From: Protonemura montana | Taxonomy: Eukaryota > Arthropoda > Insecta > Plecoptera > Nemouridae | Assembly (NCBI GenBank): GCA_947568835.1 | Contig: OX387605.1 | Span: 13,148,418-13,212,417, forward strand | Reading direction: 5' to 3' | Length of the DNA stretch: 64,000 nucleotides | Part shown: positions 25,047-37,600 of the stretch, piece by piece | Numbering within the stretch: the stretch's first letter is position 1 | How the letters are laid out: the number at the start of each line of letters is the position of its first letter | The notes under the pieces: model-generated | The model's input: the letters and a program-made list of their open reading frames with translations, nothing else | Databases searched by the model: none | Told to the model about the DNA's origin: nothing | Translations under genes and position numbers: made by a program

Positions 25047-25105
25047 AATTGCAAACGCTTGCAATGCGTGGGGTATTTTATTATTATGAACACTATAATA
25101 TTTTC
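25047..25105 (+). repeat. SINE tail fragment
   Basis: Contains AATTGCAAACGCTTGCAATG, then GGGTATTTTATTATTATGAA and CACTATA, the same terminal block as at 41785-41960 and, inverted, near 3060-3128. Confidence 0.75.
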
Positions 25106-25405
25106 TTGATTAATATTAATTGCTGCACTGCAGCCCAATGTTGAATGTTGCTACTAAATCTTAAGATTCAGGAGGATTCTCTATTTAATAAAATCAGGCA
25201 GCCAAACATTCTAGATATATTGCAAAAATAATATCTGCCTTCCAACCCCCACCAAAAAAGAATGCTTGAAACTTTGTACTTCAAAACACATATTTTTTAG
25301 GACTGGCACAGGATTGGAAAAATGAGGTTTCAGCATGAAATGTAAAATATCTACACAAACATGTGAAGATAAAAAAGCCTTCACAGCAAAAATGTTTAAA
25401 CTTGG

Positions 25406-25411
25406 TTTATT
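25406..25411 (-). terminator. Poly(A) signal of insulin receptor gene
   Basis: AATAAA on the minus strand about 250 nt beyond the insulin receptor stop codon. Confidence 0.55.
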
Positions 25412-25660
25412 TACACTTGGAACATGGTATGAGCATTGTCGAGTCTTACATTTTATAAATACTGTACGGAACGAAAGATAAGCTAGTGTGTTCCCTGGAA
25501 TGGGGCGTGTGGCCCCCCAGGCGCACCCCGAGGGTCGCCTCTGGACCACGCCAGGCGGCCAGGGAGCGAATAAATAGCCGCGTGCTTCTCCAAGAATTGG
25601 CCTGCGTAGGAACTGTCGAAACGATAATAAATACTATTGTTAAGTGCGTGGGGCGGTCGG

Positions 25661-28600
25661 TCAACACGCCGTTGTCTGCAGCGAGGTGGGGGTGGTGCAG
25701 CCGTTGCCCACCAGTTTCGGCCCTGCCGAGCCGTTAGCCTCTCCCAGAAGGGGCTCGCCAAGATGGGGCTCCCCAAGAAGAGGATCCCGAGTCGGGAACT
25801 CGTCGTCCGAGCCTGCAACAATGGGTGAAAGTTATGTACTTGACATTGTTATGTCACACTCAATGGTCCTACCAGCTTCTATTTAGATCTTATTGGGAAA
25901 GGCATCAACTGTTGAGTAGTCAACTACTAATTGACTACTAACTACCGACTTGAGCAACCTTGTACCTTGAGTGAGACCCTAGATGCAAATGGAAAAGAGT
26001 TAGCAGTGGCAGATTTTTGGGAAGATAGTTTTTGATCGGACACAGAAAGCAAGTATTAAAAAGTCGGATAGTTCAAATCTTTGCTTGCCTTTGTCCTGTA
26101 AGCATCACAGTGAAAAGATCTGATGTTAAAGCCAAGGTCAAAGACTTTCTTATCTTCGATATTTTTATAGCACGGACAAGTTTTTAAATGGGGACACATG
26201 TAATTGTAAATGTAAATACTGTGCATACAGAAATAAGGTGCCTAGTTCTTAATCTTTGACGAACTTCTATGTTTGCAAGATAATGTGTTACTTTTTAAGA
26301 AGCTTATAACTTGCCATTATAAGCGTTTAATTATCATGTACAATGAATAAGAAAATAATTACTAAAAACAAAAAACACTCTCAATTGTGAATAGGGTTTT
26401 TGAAAGTGGAGATACCACCATTACCTGAATGCTGCCTGTTGTCGACTACAAAAGGAACAGAATGTTGAGACGGTATTTAACAGATGAGCTAGAGGTAATG
26501 CATTTGTTTGGATAGTGGTTTTCTTCACATTCTTTGTATATCATCCCAAAATCATGGTTTTTAGACTCACGTTCCTTTCTCTAAACTCAACACTACCCAA
26601 AAACCCAGTTATTTTGTTTATTTTTATTTTTTTTAAGCTTGAAAATCGTTCTGGCCTAGCTCACCAAGGTCGATGTCGTCTGGCCCGATTGCCATGGGCG
26701 CTCGCAGCTCCGCGGCTTCTGGCGTGTGGTAGAACGAGACGTGATGGAATCCGTCAGCATCGGTGAGGTCCTCGAGCAGCGTGGCCACGAGGTGTAGGAA
26801 CGACGGCCTTTCCATTGGCCTGTGTCGCCAGCACCGCTCCATCAGCTGGCTGAGCCGCTCCGGGCAGTTGTCTGGACGCTCCATCACGCCACCGTCGATC
26901 ACATACCTGCACACAATCATGTTACAACAGGCAGACAAGTTGCAAGATGTTTGGATAATAACAGACTCATTACTTGTTGGTACTGAATTACTATTTAAGC
27001 AGGCATTTAACATCAAATGCTGCTTTTTTCAAAAAGATTTAGATTTAAATTCTTAACACAAAAATAGAGCAACTAGGCATGATATCAAATGAACAGAGTA
27101 AAAAATTCTGTTATTTTTTTCTTGCCTGGGTTACTGCTCTCATACAGAAACAATTGCATTTCACTGAATGTGGTAGGGCATAGCCATGACCTATGTTAAA
27201 TAGTAAAAGCTGGTTCACTAGTTTAGCCATCTATGTTAAAATAATCAAGAACTCACATTGATATACAATGCCCAGCATGTCATTGCAAGCCTACAGCTGG
27301 CAAATTGGTAGCATAAGGTAACAAATCTTACCGAAGGACCTGGTCATTGCTGAGGCCCTGGTAGGGCTGCGAGGCCAGCGTTGCCATCTCCCACAAGACG
27401 ACACCATAGCTCCATACGTCGGAGCGCGAAGTAAATACGCCGTCCTTTAACGACTCTGGCGCCATCCATCGCACAGGCAGCAGGCCCTTGGTTCCCTGGA
27501 TTATCACAGAGCAATGTACGTTAGAACTGTGCACTCATGTAAGGCAGTTAAATAGTTGGCTACAAAGTCTGGAATTGGTATGGAATCAGCTATTTACATT
27601 AGTGGAGTATTGATACCAGGATTAGCCTGGATTGGCTTCCTGACATTTAAAGCCAGTCCTGAAATCTGACTAGCAATACCACCAAGCTTACTAGGCAAGC
27701 TAACAGCTACTAGGCAGCTATGATTCGTACAACTGGTCTAATACCCCAAAAGCAATTTGCAACAAAAACTATCCGGTCACAGCAAAAGACGCACCTTGCG
27801 GTAGTAGTCTGTCTCATAAATGTCTCGGGTCATGCCAAAGTCTCCAATCTTGACAGTGAGATCATCGGCAACCATGCAGTTTCTGGCGGCGAGATCTCTG
27901 TGCACGAACTTTTTGGCGGCCAGGTACGCCATCCCGTCCGCTATCTCGGCAGCCATGCGCAGAACGCGAGGCAGAGATGGTGGTAACACCGTCGGATCGC
28001 CGCCTGGGGAATTACAGACGTTCGAACAACGGTTGGCGATAGGCAGTATTCTTTGCGCTGAGATTCTCCTTAACATTAACAAACACGAATAGAACAAAAT
28101 AACCTGGAGTGTACAAGCTTTCAGAGAGGTTACGTTAATCAATTAGTTATTTATTGATACACTGATTTATCACTAAACATCACTAAGCTGGTCGGAGATC
28201 TGAAGTGGGATAGCCTTTAAGTGCGCCGCTCCAGAGTCAGTCTTTGCTACATCTACAAGGCTGTATGTGGACTCAACGCCTGGCAGGACCTGGCCAAATA
28301 CGTCAAAACTAACCGAAACAAGGCAGGAGTTCGAGCTGACAATGGAATAAAACTATTTATAAAGTTTTATCGAACAAATATAGGACGCCACTCACTCCTT
28401 GGCAGAGGCACTAGGCCATGGAACAGCCTGCCATTCAATGAACTTGCAAAGATAGTAAAATTTTAAAATTTTACAACTTCAAAATTTACAACTGTCTAGT
28501 AACCACCGGACAGTGCAATTTATTGTGTGTAGTCCTAAGTTGCGAATAAAACCATTATTATATTATTATTGTAGTATTATTATTTTCTAACAAGTAGAAG

Positions 28601-31600
28601 CATAGGAGCGCAGAACAATAAAAAATATTTAAGCCAGCACGAAAGTCAGCAATAACTATTTTTATTGTATATATATATTCTTGGCATTCTGAACTATCGT
28701 TATTACAACTATCGTTGGTATTGTGTCATCCTAGACTAAATACATAACTTAAAAAACATATAACCTGCACAAGAGGTTCTCCAAGAAATGGAGCATAAAT
28801 TGCGCAAGAGAATACACATGTCTTCCTTCCGAACGCAGAAAAAATGCACCTGCCAACGTACCAGTGTCTGGCCGGTGTGATCGGAGGTAAGTCTTGAGAT
28901 CTCCATGCGTCATGAGTTCCATGACGACCAGCACGGGCTGGCCCAGGCTGACCACGCCCAGCAGTTGGACCACGTGATGCGTGTGAAACGCCCTACAAAA
29001 ACACGGGCACGTCAGGAATCTGCCACACACATTTCCTACTGCCTTACCAAGGTAGGGACTCGGTCTCGATAAACATTTCGATACAAAATGGATGCAAATT
29101 CTGTAAGTATTGATCGGGTTTTCCATTTAGCATGTGACACATGGCCACAATTCCAGCAAGATATTTTAGCCAGAAGATATTACTTATTTTCCTTCATAGC
29201 AGCTAGCAAAAAAATAAATAAAAGAGATAATAACACTTGATAAACACCTCTGCTAGCATGCCCAAATGGTTTTGATTTATTTTTCACATTGAAATTAAAA
29301 AAGAGCATGCACCAATTGCAGAAAAGCAGTACCAGATTCTCCAGAGTAAACGATGCATGACAAAACAGACTTATCACACTTACTTCATGACGGATGCCTC
29401 GTTGAGAAACTCGCTGCGCTCGCGATCCGAGGCGTGCTCGCCGACCGTCTTAACTGCACATCGCGTGGCAGGCTCGGTAAGCATTGGTAGGTCCTTAACG
29501 ACGCCTTCGTATACCATGCCAAAGCTGCCCTGGCCGAGCTCACGCAGAAGCTCCACCTTCTTCCGTGGGACCTCCCACTCGTCGGGCACGTACACTGGAT
29601 CACCGCCCGCACACATCACCAAACAATCCACGTTAGACAACTTCCAGCGTAATGCAGGTCGAAAAAGATTCTCTAGGCCGCCAATTCTAGTTGAAATTCT
29701 ATTCCTGTGTCACATATATGAGATTGAACAAGAAAACATCGTAGCACAGCTTTTATGATCGTGTGAATAATTTTTCTTTCTGCTGGGCTTTATTTACTAG
29801 AGAATAGTGAACTAATTACCTTCAAGAGGAGCAAAACTACGATAGAGTTGTTGGTACTTACTTTGCCCTCTTGCTACATAAATAATCGTGATCAAACTCA
29901 TACTATATAATTTATACAATTGCTGGCTACAGCCTAAGCTCACTAATGGAAATTTTGAGAAAAACGGGTTACACACATGATTTTTAATTTATCCAACCTT
30001 AGTTTTGACATGAATAGAGTAGACATGAGCCTAAAAATCATATTGGGTTTTACACGTCATTAAATACTATAGGTTATATTCTGCCAAGGTAAAATAAATT
30101 CAAAAAATTTTATTAAAAGGGGTTTCCTTTCGAACGACTAATGCCCGCCAAAAAAGCAAAAGTGATGAGGTGAGTTTCGGCCGCTTTAAATGTTACATAC
30201 TTTTTATTAATTTACACACAACACACTAATCCATTCCTGCAAAAATCCATTTAACTGTGATATTTGAACACTATTCAAAGTTAAAAAAAAAAATTAAAAT
30301 TGATATCTCTAAACTACGAAAATGTGGGTGAGTGAGATTTGGTTGAACATAATACTTTCTTATCGCAAAGGATTGTTTCTCACCTGTGCTCATGTACTCT
30401 GGGTTGACGGAAGCAATAAGTTTCATTGCGCCACCGCCGAGGTACCGGTAGCGCAAGTAGAGAAACGCGCCGATGCCGATGATGGCAAGTGAGACTACCG
30501 CCGTGATGCCGCCAAGGATCCAGCCAACGGCGGACAAGTCCGCGTCCACGCGGATCTGGAAGATGGCGGCTGGCGCAAAGTTGCCGTTGCCAGCAAGGCT
30601 TGTTGCACGCACTTGCACGCTGTAGTTGCCCGGCGCCAGATTATTTAGCGGGTACGATCGGCCGAAATTTTCATAGTCTTTGCGGGTGATGCACTTCTCC
30701 GTTGGCTTGGGCTGAAGAGTCCCCAAACAGCGGCGTTATTTTGCAATCAAGGTGAAAACAATAGAAATACAATTCAATCAGGAAGTAAATGTCTGTGTGC
30801 AGTATAATTGGTTAATTTTGATATTCCATTGTTAGTGACCAGCCTGTTAGTGTCAATAAGTCGGTATTGTAGCAATCTTTTATAAAATGATGTACACTAT
30901 TATCCCCATGGAACCCAGAACAACTCAAAAGTTATTTTCTCTAGAATGTGTTTTTGTAGAACAAAAATGTCTGGACATGTCAACCCAAAGGAAACGTCAC
31001 TAAAATGATACACCGGCAAAAGCAAAGGTTAAAATTCCCAAAAATTTAACAGCAAGGAAGACTCACGTGCTCAATATCCAGCCGCCGATACTCGATGTGG
31101 TATGCGACTACCAGTCCGTTGGGCTGGCTAGGTTCGTCCCACAAGAGCCTCACTTCTCCAAGACTGTGATTGGCGGCACCGATGGTGACGTGAGACACAT
31201 TGTCCGCGCCGGACAGTGGCAGTGTGCGCACCGAGTCCAGGCTATCAGTGCTGCAGCTGTTCGTCTTGTTTCCTTCGGCAGCCAGTATCGCTTCGTCCTT
31301 CGTCAGCTCTCGGCAAGCACGAACCTTCACCGTGTACTGGGAGTAGTGGTGCAGTCCCGTCATGACCGCCATATTTGTGCGGACCACCATCACAATCGGT
31401 GGTGGTTCTAAGGGTAATGATAAATTGGTTATCATTTAATTTCTGATTAGAAATCATGCCATGGGTTTTAACTATTTAACCAGCTCCTTGGTATTAGAGC
31501 TATCTCATTTATCTGGAAAGGTCTGAACTGATTATAAATTGCCTAAAAATGATAGAATATACCAACCAAAATAGTCAATACCCAAGATCTAATCGTGATC

Positions 31601-34600
31601 ATTCTAAAACCAACATCAGTATGTCCTAATAGTTTATTGGCATTTAATATACAGTTTACTGCTATTCAGATCTTTATATCTTCCAATATTATTTAAGTTG
31701 AACTCTTTGAAATCATGATATACTCCTAAATTTCCAGTCTGTGGACCGTAGAACCAAAATGATTGAGTATGAAGCAAAACTTATCGTAATTCAGCGTAAG
31801 CACTAACTTGTAGTATTCTCCAGATCAGACAAATGCCTGCGATTCCTCGATATGGATCCCTTGATATAGACAATGTTCTGCAGGGAGTCCTCGAAGTGGA
31901 TCGACCACAACTTCTTGTCAACCTCTTCCTGCTTGGTGGTCTTGTCACCCTTCTCCTCGCATGCGCAGGCTGGGGTGGTGCTGGCCGCACCAGGCGCCTC
32001 TGTCACGTGCGACTTCCCCGGCAACGTCACACTTGCGGCTAAAGGGCGATATCGTTAGCATGCTTATTGCACAAGTATAGATAAAAATTGCCACTAGCCT
32101 GATGTACTTAGGCTTCATTAATTACAATTGAAAATCAGGTGGCTGATGGACAACAACCTGGGTCCAGAAAACAACCAGCAATGTTGGCTAACAAAACTCA
32201 AAATCTTTCTAAAAAGTAAAAAGTCAATTTGGGACAGACTTCGGACGACGCAAGTTGTATGAGAGAAAAAAGGAAATGGAATAGAATGAAAATAAAAAAG
32301 GGAGTTATAGGACGTATCAAAAAGTTTAAATGATGCAAATAAAAAATGCAACTGTAAATTGTACTGTACCCCTGAAATAACATTTCTAAAAATCTATCTG
32401 GGTAGTCTCTCAGATTGTTATATTAATATCGGAAAAATCCAGCACACCTTAATATCAAGCACTTGATCTGAGGACTCAAAATATTTGCAAGCAACACTCA
32501 CGATCGGTGCAGAAGTCGCGGTTTCCGAGGTATTCTGGGTTATCTGTCTCCAACTGGGCACTGACGATGTAGTAAGTGACGTTGCCATTGGGCGTCAGCG
32601 GCGGTTGCCACATGATCACCAGCTCCGTGCTTGAGTTGGTATACACCTTCAGCGCTTGCGGCACAGATGGCACTACAAACAAGTGAAATCAGACGATTTG
32701 CATTGTCAGGCACTACTATTGTCAACCCTAGGCACTACCCAAATACGCTGTTTAGTTGTTTTACCGCTGAACACCCTTTAAAGCACCAGCAGAGAAATTC
32801 CCAAAGCACAAAATTAAAATCAAAGATTTTTTTTTTTTTTTTTTTAATTAATAGGCTGTATAAAATATGGTACAGTACGCAGCATAAGCTGCGTACATAA
32901 GCTGGCACATTTTTAATATAGGAGATGTAGACATAGTTAGGAAACATAATTATAATCTATGTGCTGACAAAGTAATAAAGCATATAAAGATTTCAGCACC
33001 TAATTTAAAAAACCACAAATTAAAAATACAAGCTCTGAGCTTAAACTACACACATCTAATATGGTTTTAAGGACTCACGTCTACTTTATCTAACCTTAGC
33101 ACTAGTTCCTAGTTTAACCAATTTCGAGCTTACCATCAGGCAGAGTCATGAAGTACTTTATTGGACTCTGTGCACCGCTGTCCTCGGTGGCGATCATGTA
33201 CGTTTTCACGTAGAATGCGTATTGCGTGTACGGCTTGAGGAACGATAGGATCTGGTTTGTTTCGCCTGGCACCACATCATCCACCAGCCACCTGGAAGAA
33301 CAGTCTCTTGTAATTGGTTGGCTAAACAGATGGTGTCACTTTATTTTCACGAATCCAGGGATTTGCTGTCTTAATGGAACACATAACTGAGATAGTACTG
33401 CAAAGTTTAGTTGATTGACGAGGAATAATTTTAGTATAGATATGCATATCCAGTTTTCACAAAGAAAATTATTATTATAAAAACTGAAAAGTTACACGTT
33501 AAAAACCCGTGTCTCTCTTTGGTGCATTGAACCACGATCTATACCTTTCGCAGGTCAGCCTCATAAAATACTCTCATTTTCTCTAAAAAGGTGTCCCATT
33601 TAGCTCTGATGGTTGGAGCAGCACTTCAATAGGTGCTCAAGAGATGTTTGTAACAACAAAAATGTACTGCCAATTCAAAAAGAAATTGACAGAAATTATA
33701 TGCATGAAAGCATTTTTGAAAAAATTATTTAGTAACAATTTAGAAATATGCGCTCCTATTTTATAAGGTTTGAAAATGTAAATAAACAGATTCTAGGCAG
33801 TTTATGAAGAAACCAAAAAAGCTTTCAGGTAGATCCCGACCTACACACAAAATATCAACCTACCCATCGGTCCCGCAGGCATCCCTCCCGTCATAGAGCG
33901 TGATGTTATCGAAGGGAGCTTCGATTGAGAAGACAACGTAGCCGAGTAGAAGCCTCTCGTCGTAGTGCTCAAACTTTTCCCAGCTGATGAGCGCTCCGTG
34001 CGCCCAAGTGAGCTTGATCCAAGCATTGAGCACCGTAAGGTTGCAAGTCACCTGAAACAGCCACGAAGGAGTGAGAAGTAACATTAAGAGAAACATTTTG
34101 CGGCAGTGAGTGATTGTATGGCAGTAAAACATACTTCAGTCCTGGGGGGGGGGGGGGGGGGGGGGGGGGGGATTTAGTGGCTAAATCAGCCACTAACCAG
34201 TCCCCCCCCCCCCCCCTCAAAATCAGTTCATTTCAATCAGTCCACTTTTTGGGTGGAATGCATGAAATAAGATAGGAGATAGATTAAAGGTGAAGTTTAG
34301 AGGAGTAAATGGTCATGAATTTTAATTGATAGGAACAAAATTAAGAAAGAAGGGTATTGAAATTGTAGAAAGAGGTGTTGACAAGTGGAATGGGATTAGT
34401 GGTATGTACAAAAAAGGGATGAAAAATGTTAGCAGTTTTAGGGAATCGATGAAGAAGAGAATGTGATTGGAAGAATGGAAGAGAATACTTAGACACTGAA
34501 CATAATTGAATAAATCTGTTTGAAATAAATGTATATATATATATAAGTTCTCTCTCTGATGATGAGGACTTGACTCTGGCTATGACATTGGTTTGTGAGG

Positions 34601-37600
34601 TTCGCCGGTGGTTTGCCGGCATTACGCATGAGGGAACGAGCCCCATGGACACTGCACCAACAATATATAATTCCTACAATGTTGTCTGTTCTGTTAATAA
34701 GTAACAGTAATGTGAGTGAAGCAGTTGAGTTTATTTCCACTGTTCAACCTATCAATTTGATTGACGTTCGAACAGCAGTCATCCCCAAAGGTTACCTTGT
34801 CGCCATTTGAGTTGGGAGCAACCTCCAGTTCGGTATACTGGCTGAGATTGGCGATCTGGTTCAGTTTATTGATCTGCTTCAAGCACAGCTTCGGGTTGAA
34901 GTGGAAAGACAGGCGTCCGTTTCGGATCTCCAGCTTCTTCCGAGAACTCCAATCCCACAGTTCTGCAAGCGAACAGCCAATTGGTGATATTAAAATTAGA
35001 ACATATTGGGGAGCCAGATTCACAAAGCAGAGTTTAAAAATGATAAGCCAATCACAGGCGGTGTTTTCAGATGTTTAGGGATTGGGCCCCTGCTGTCATA
35101 AATAACAACACAATTGGATTTAAAGGTTAACTCTCAGCATTAATGTCTGTTTTCGAAAAAAGAACTGACCGATGACATTAACTGCTGTTCTGACAAAACT
35201 TGTGGTCATAATCATTTCAAAGGTTCAGATTTTTTTTTTCTTGCAGATTACTCGCATTTGAGATTAGTTTATGGACAATTCTTTATCAAATATTAATGCT
35301 AACCTCAACAATTGTTTACCTTGCAAATTTTGGTTGTCGAGAACAACAAGTGCGTGGCGGTTAGACTCGAGAGTGGTGCCGTGGATAACCCGCAATGACC
35401 GCAGGAATCCAAGAGAGATAAGCGGAAACGACCGCACGATTTTCAGATAGCCATCGATCTCTTCAATAGTACTCAGACTCTCCTCCAGCTCCTTCACGAC
35501 GTTCTCTGCGCAAATGAGGTAAGAATGAGGTAGGAAATGAGGTAAAAGTTACAACCCACTCTTTTCTCTCACTTTTTCAGAAGAGAAAAGCTCTTTTTGG
35601 GGTTACATACGAGCCAATTTTTTAACTGTAAAAATAATTAAAATCATCTCTTCTGGTATTTGCTATTTTGTTTTTTGCCCTAGCTTTTGTCTTGAAAAGA
35701 TGTATTGTTTTTTTTATCTATGATAAGAATTGTTCTAGCAATTATGGCAATTTTGAGCATTCTTTCGAAGATAGAATAAGTTTTTTAAATACAGGCTCTG
35801 AAATCAATACTGAAATATCTTTTATGCGTTGGTAACAAAGCAGGGGTAGTACTTATGCGAGTGCAGCGGATGCCATACTATTTCATGACATCGTTGAGAT
35901 TGAACCTGGACATTAAGTCTAAGCCTTAAAAATAAGAATGGTAGAGAGGTAATAAGAGAGGTAAACCTTTTACTGCAGAGTAAATCTTGATAAGATATCT
36001 CCTTAGCTACCGTAATTGCTGATATTAACTCAAATTAATCACATCACTCTCATCACTCACTTCACTCACGGCAGCGGTGCGTGCAGCGGGTGCACTGCTA
36101 GTCTATTTAGATAAAACACGTACCTCTTTCATCCAGCAAAAATAGCCATGAATCTAATCTTAAAAAAATGTTGACTGGAAATTAAGGTTTGGACTCACTG
36201 CCGCCTGTGATTTGTATCTCGAGCGCGCCGTTGATGTGCGTGCATCCGCGCAGCTTTTGAGCAGAAGCGATGCTGTCGACATTGTGTCCGTGACACTCTC
36301 TGCGGCACTGTCCGGCGCATTCTCCACACACCAGCAGGTTACTATAGCCAAACAACGGAGTCAAGTTAACGCGGGTCCCATAGCGCTGCTAGGTATGACA
36401 GGAATTAATCATTTACACGATCAGCATGTTTTGAAAGCGATTTTGATAAAATTTACTAAAGAAGTAGTGTACATTGCCTTCATAAATATGAAAGGGTGCT
36501 ATAAACCCAGATTCAACCTACTTGCTTCTGTTTGAATTTCATAACTGAGCCAGTTTTGTGCTGTCATTTTAAACATTTTTAAAAAGATTTTTTTTTATGT
36601 TTTTTTTTTTTTTTTTTTTAAGATTTTTGAAGGAAAGAGGTGAAAGGATTCAGGATTTCGTTTTTTTTTTCAGCGGTCTAGGCTTTGGTCTAGGTAGCCA
36701 TAGTGGTGGGCCCCTTCAAGTGTCTCAGGTAAAATGCTCAAGCTGAATGACTAACTTTTCCACTTTTTCCTCGGTTCCTGACGGGCAGTCTAGAATGCAG
36801 ACTGTGTGGTTGAATGGCTTCCAAGTGGTGTTTCGCTCGGGCATCATAGCTTCCACCGGCAACGGCATGGCATAGCACTCAGCTTCCGTGACACATCGCC
36901 GCTGCAGGTACTGCAACCAAACGGACATGGTACACGCTACTGGACAATCACTCAAAGGAATATTTCAGTCAAGCACAAAATCAACCAAAGAGATATGCCG
37001 GGGTCAGGGACTGTTTCAAATGGCAAGTATTATATTTGCTTGTGGAAATCCTTTAAGACTAGGGACTCTTGGTCAGATGAACTAAATGTCGAACAACATA
37101 AATACACTGCAGTAAAAATCCTAGTACCTTTTTGAGGTGCACCATGCTAGATGTTGATGAAGATAAATAAATAATGCCAGAATATTCTTGTATGTTTTAC
37201 CTAGTAGAAATATGTCCACAATACGTTAAACTTTTGTTCACATTTGTTTAATTTTGTTGCCAAAAAAACTGCCACGATCTAACGTCAAGAAGAGATAAGT
37301 GGACCACTGTATCACATGTCTCGTGAGTGACAGACTCACTATGCACCACAAAGATCTTGTTTCTGAAAGAAGTACGAACGAGCGAGACCGCACCTGAAAC
37401 GTGCCGACAGGGCAGCGTTTGATGCATTTGCCGCGATGCAGTACATCCCGGCAGGCAGCACAAGTGTCGAAACTCTGAATCGGCAACTCGCGGCATCCCC
37501 CCAGACAGTTTTCGCTGCAGCACGCTCCGTTTGGGTCGCACCCGCCGACACAATTGCTGGGACATACTGTGCAGAACATGATTAGTTGGTAGCCACTGGA

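Larger units (their letters stand above)
17788..25400. other. Gene-poor interval rich in SINE copies
   Basis: Between the first seen PDZ-gene exon and the insulin receptor 3' end no coding exon could be supported. The repeats here are listed separately. A GC-rich patch at about 21.9-22.3 kb could hold an untranslated first exon of the PDZ gene, but there is no direct evidence. A run of T followed by G lies near 23545-23565. The remainder is AT-rich with nothing recognised. Confidence 0.45.
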
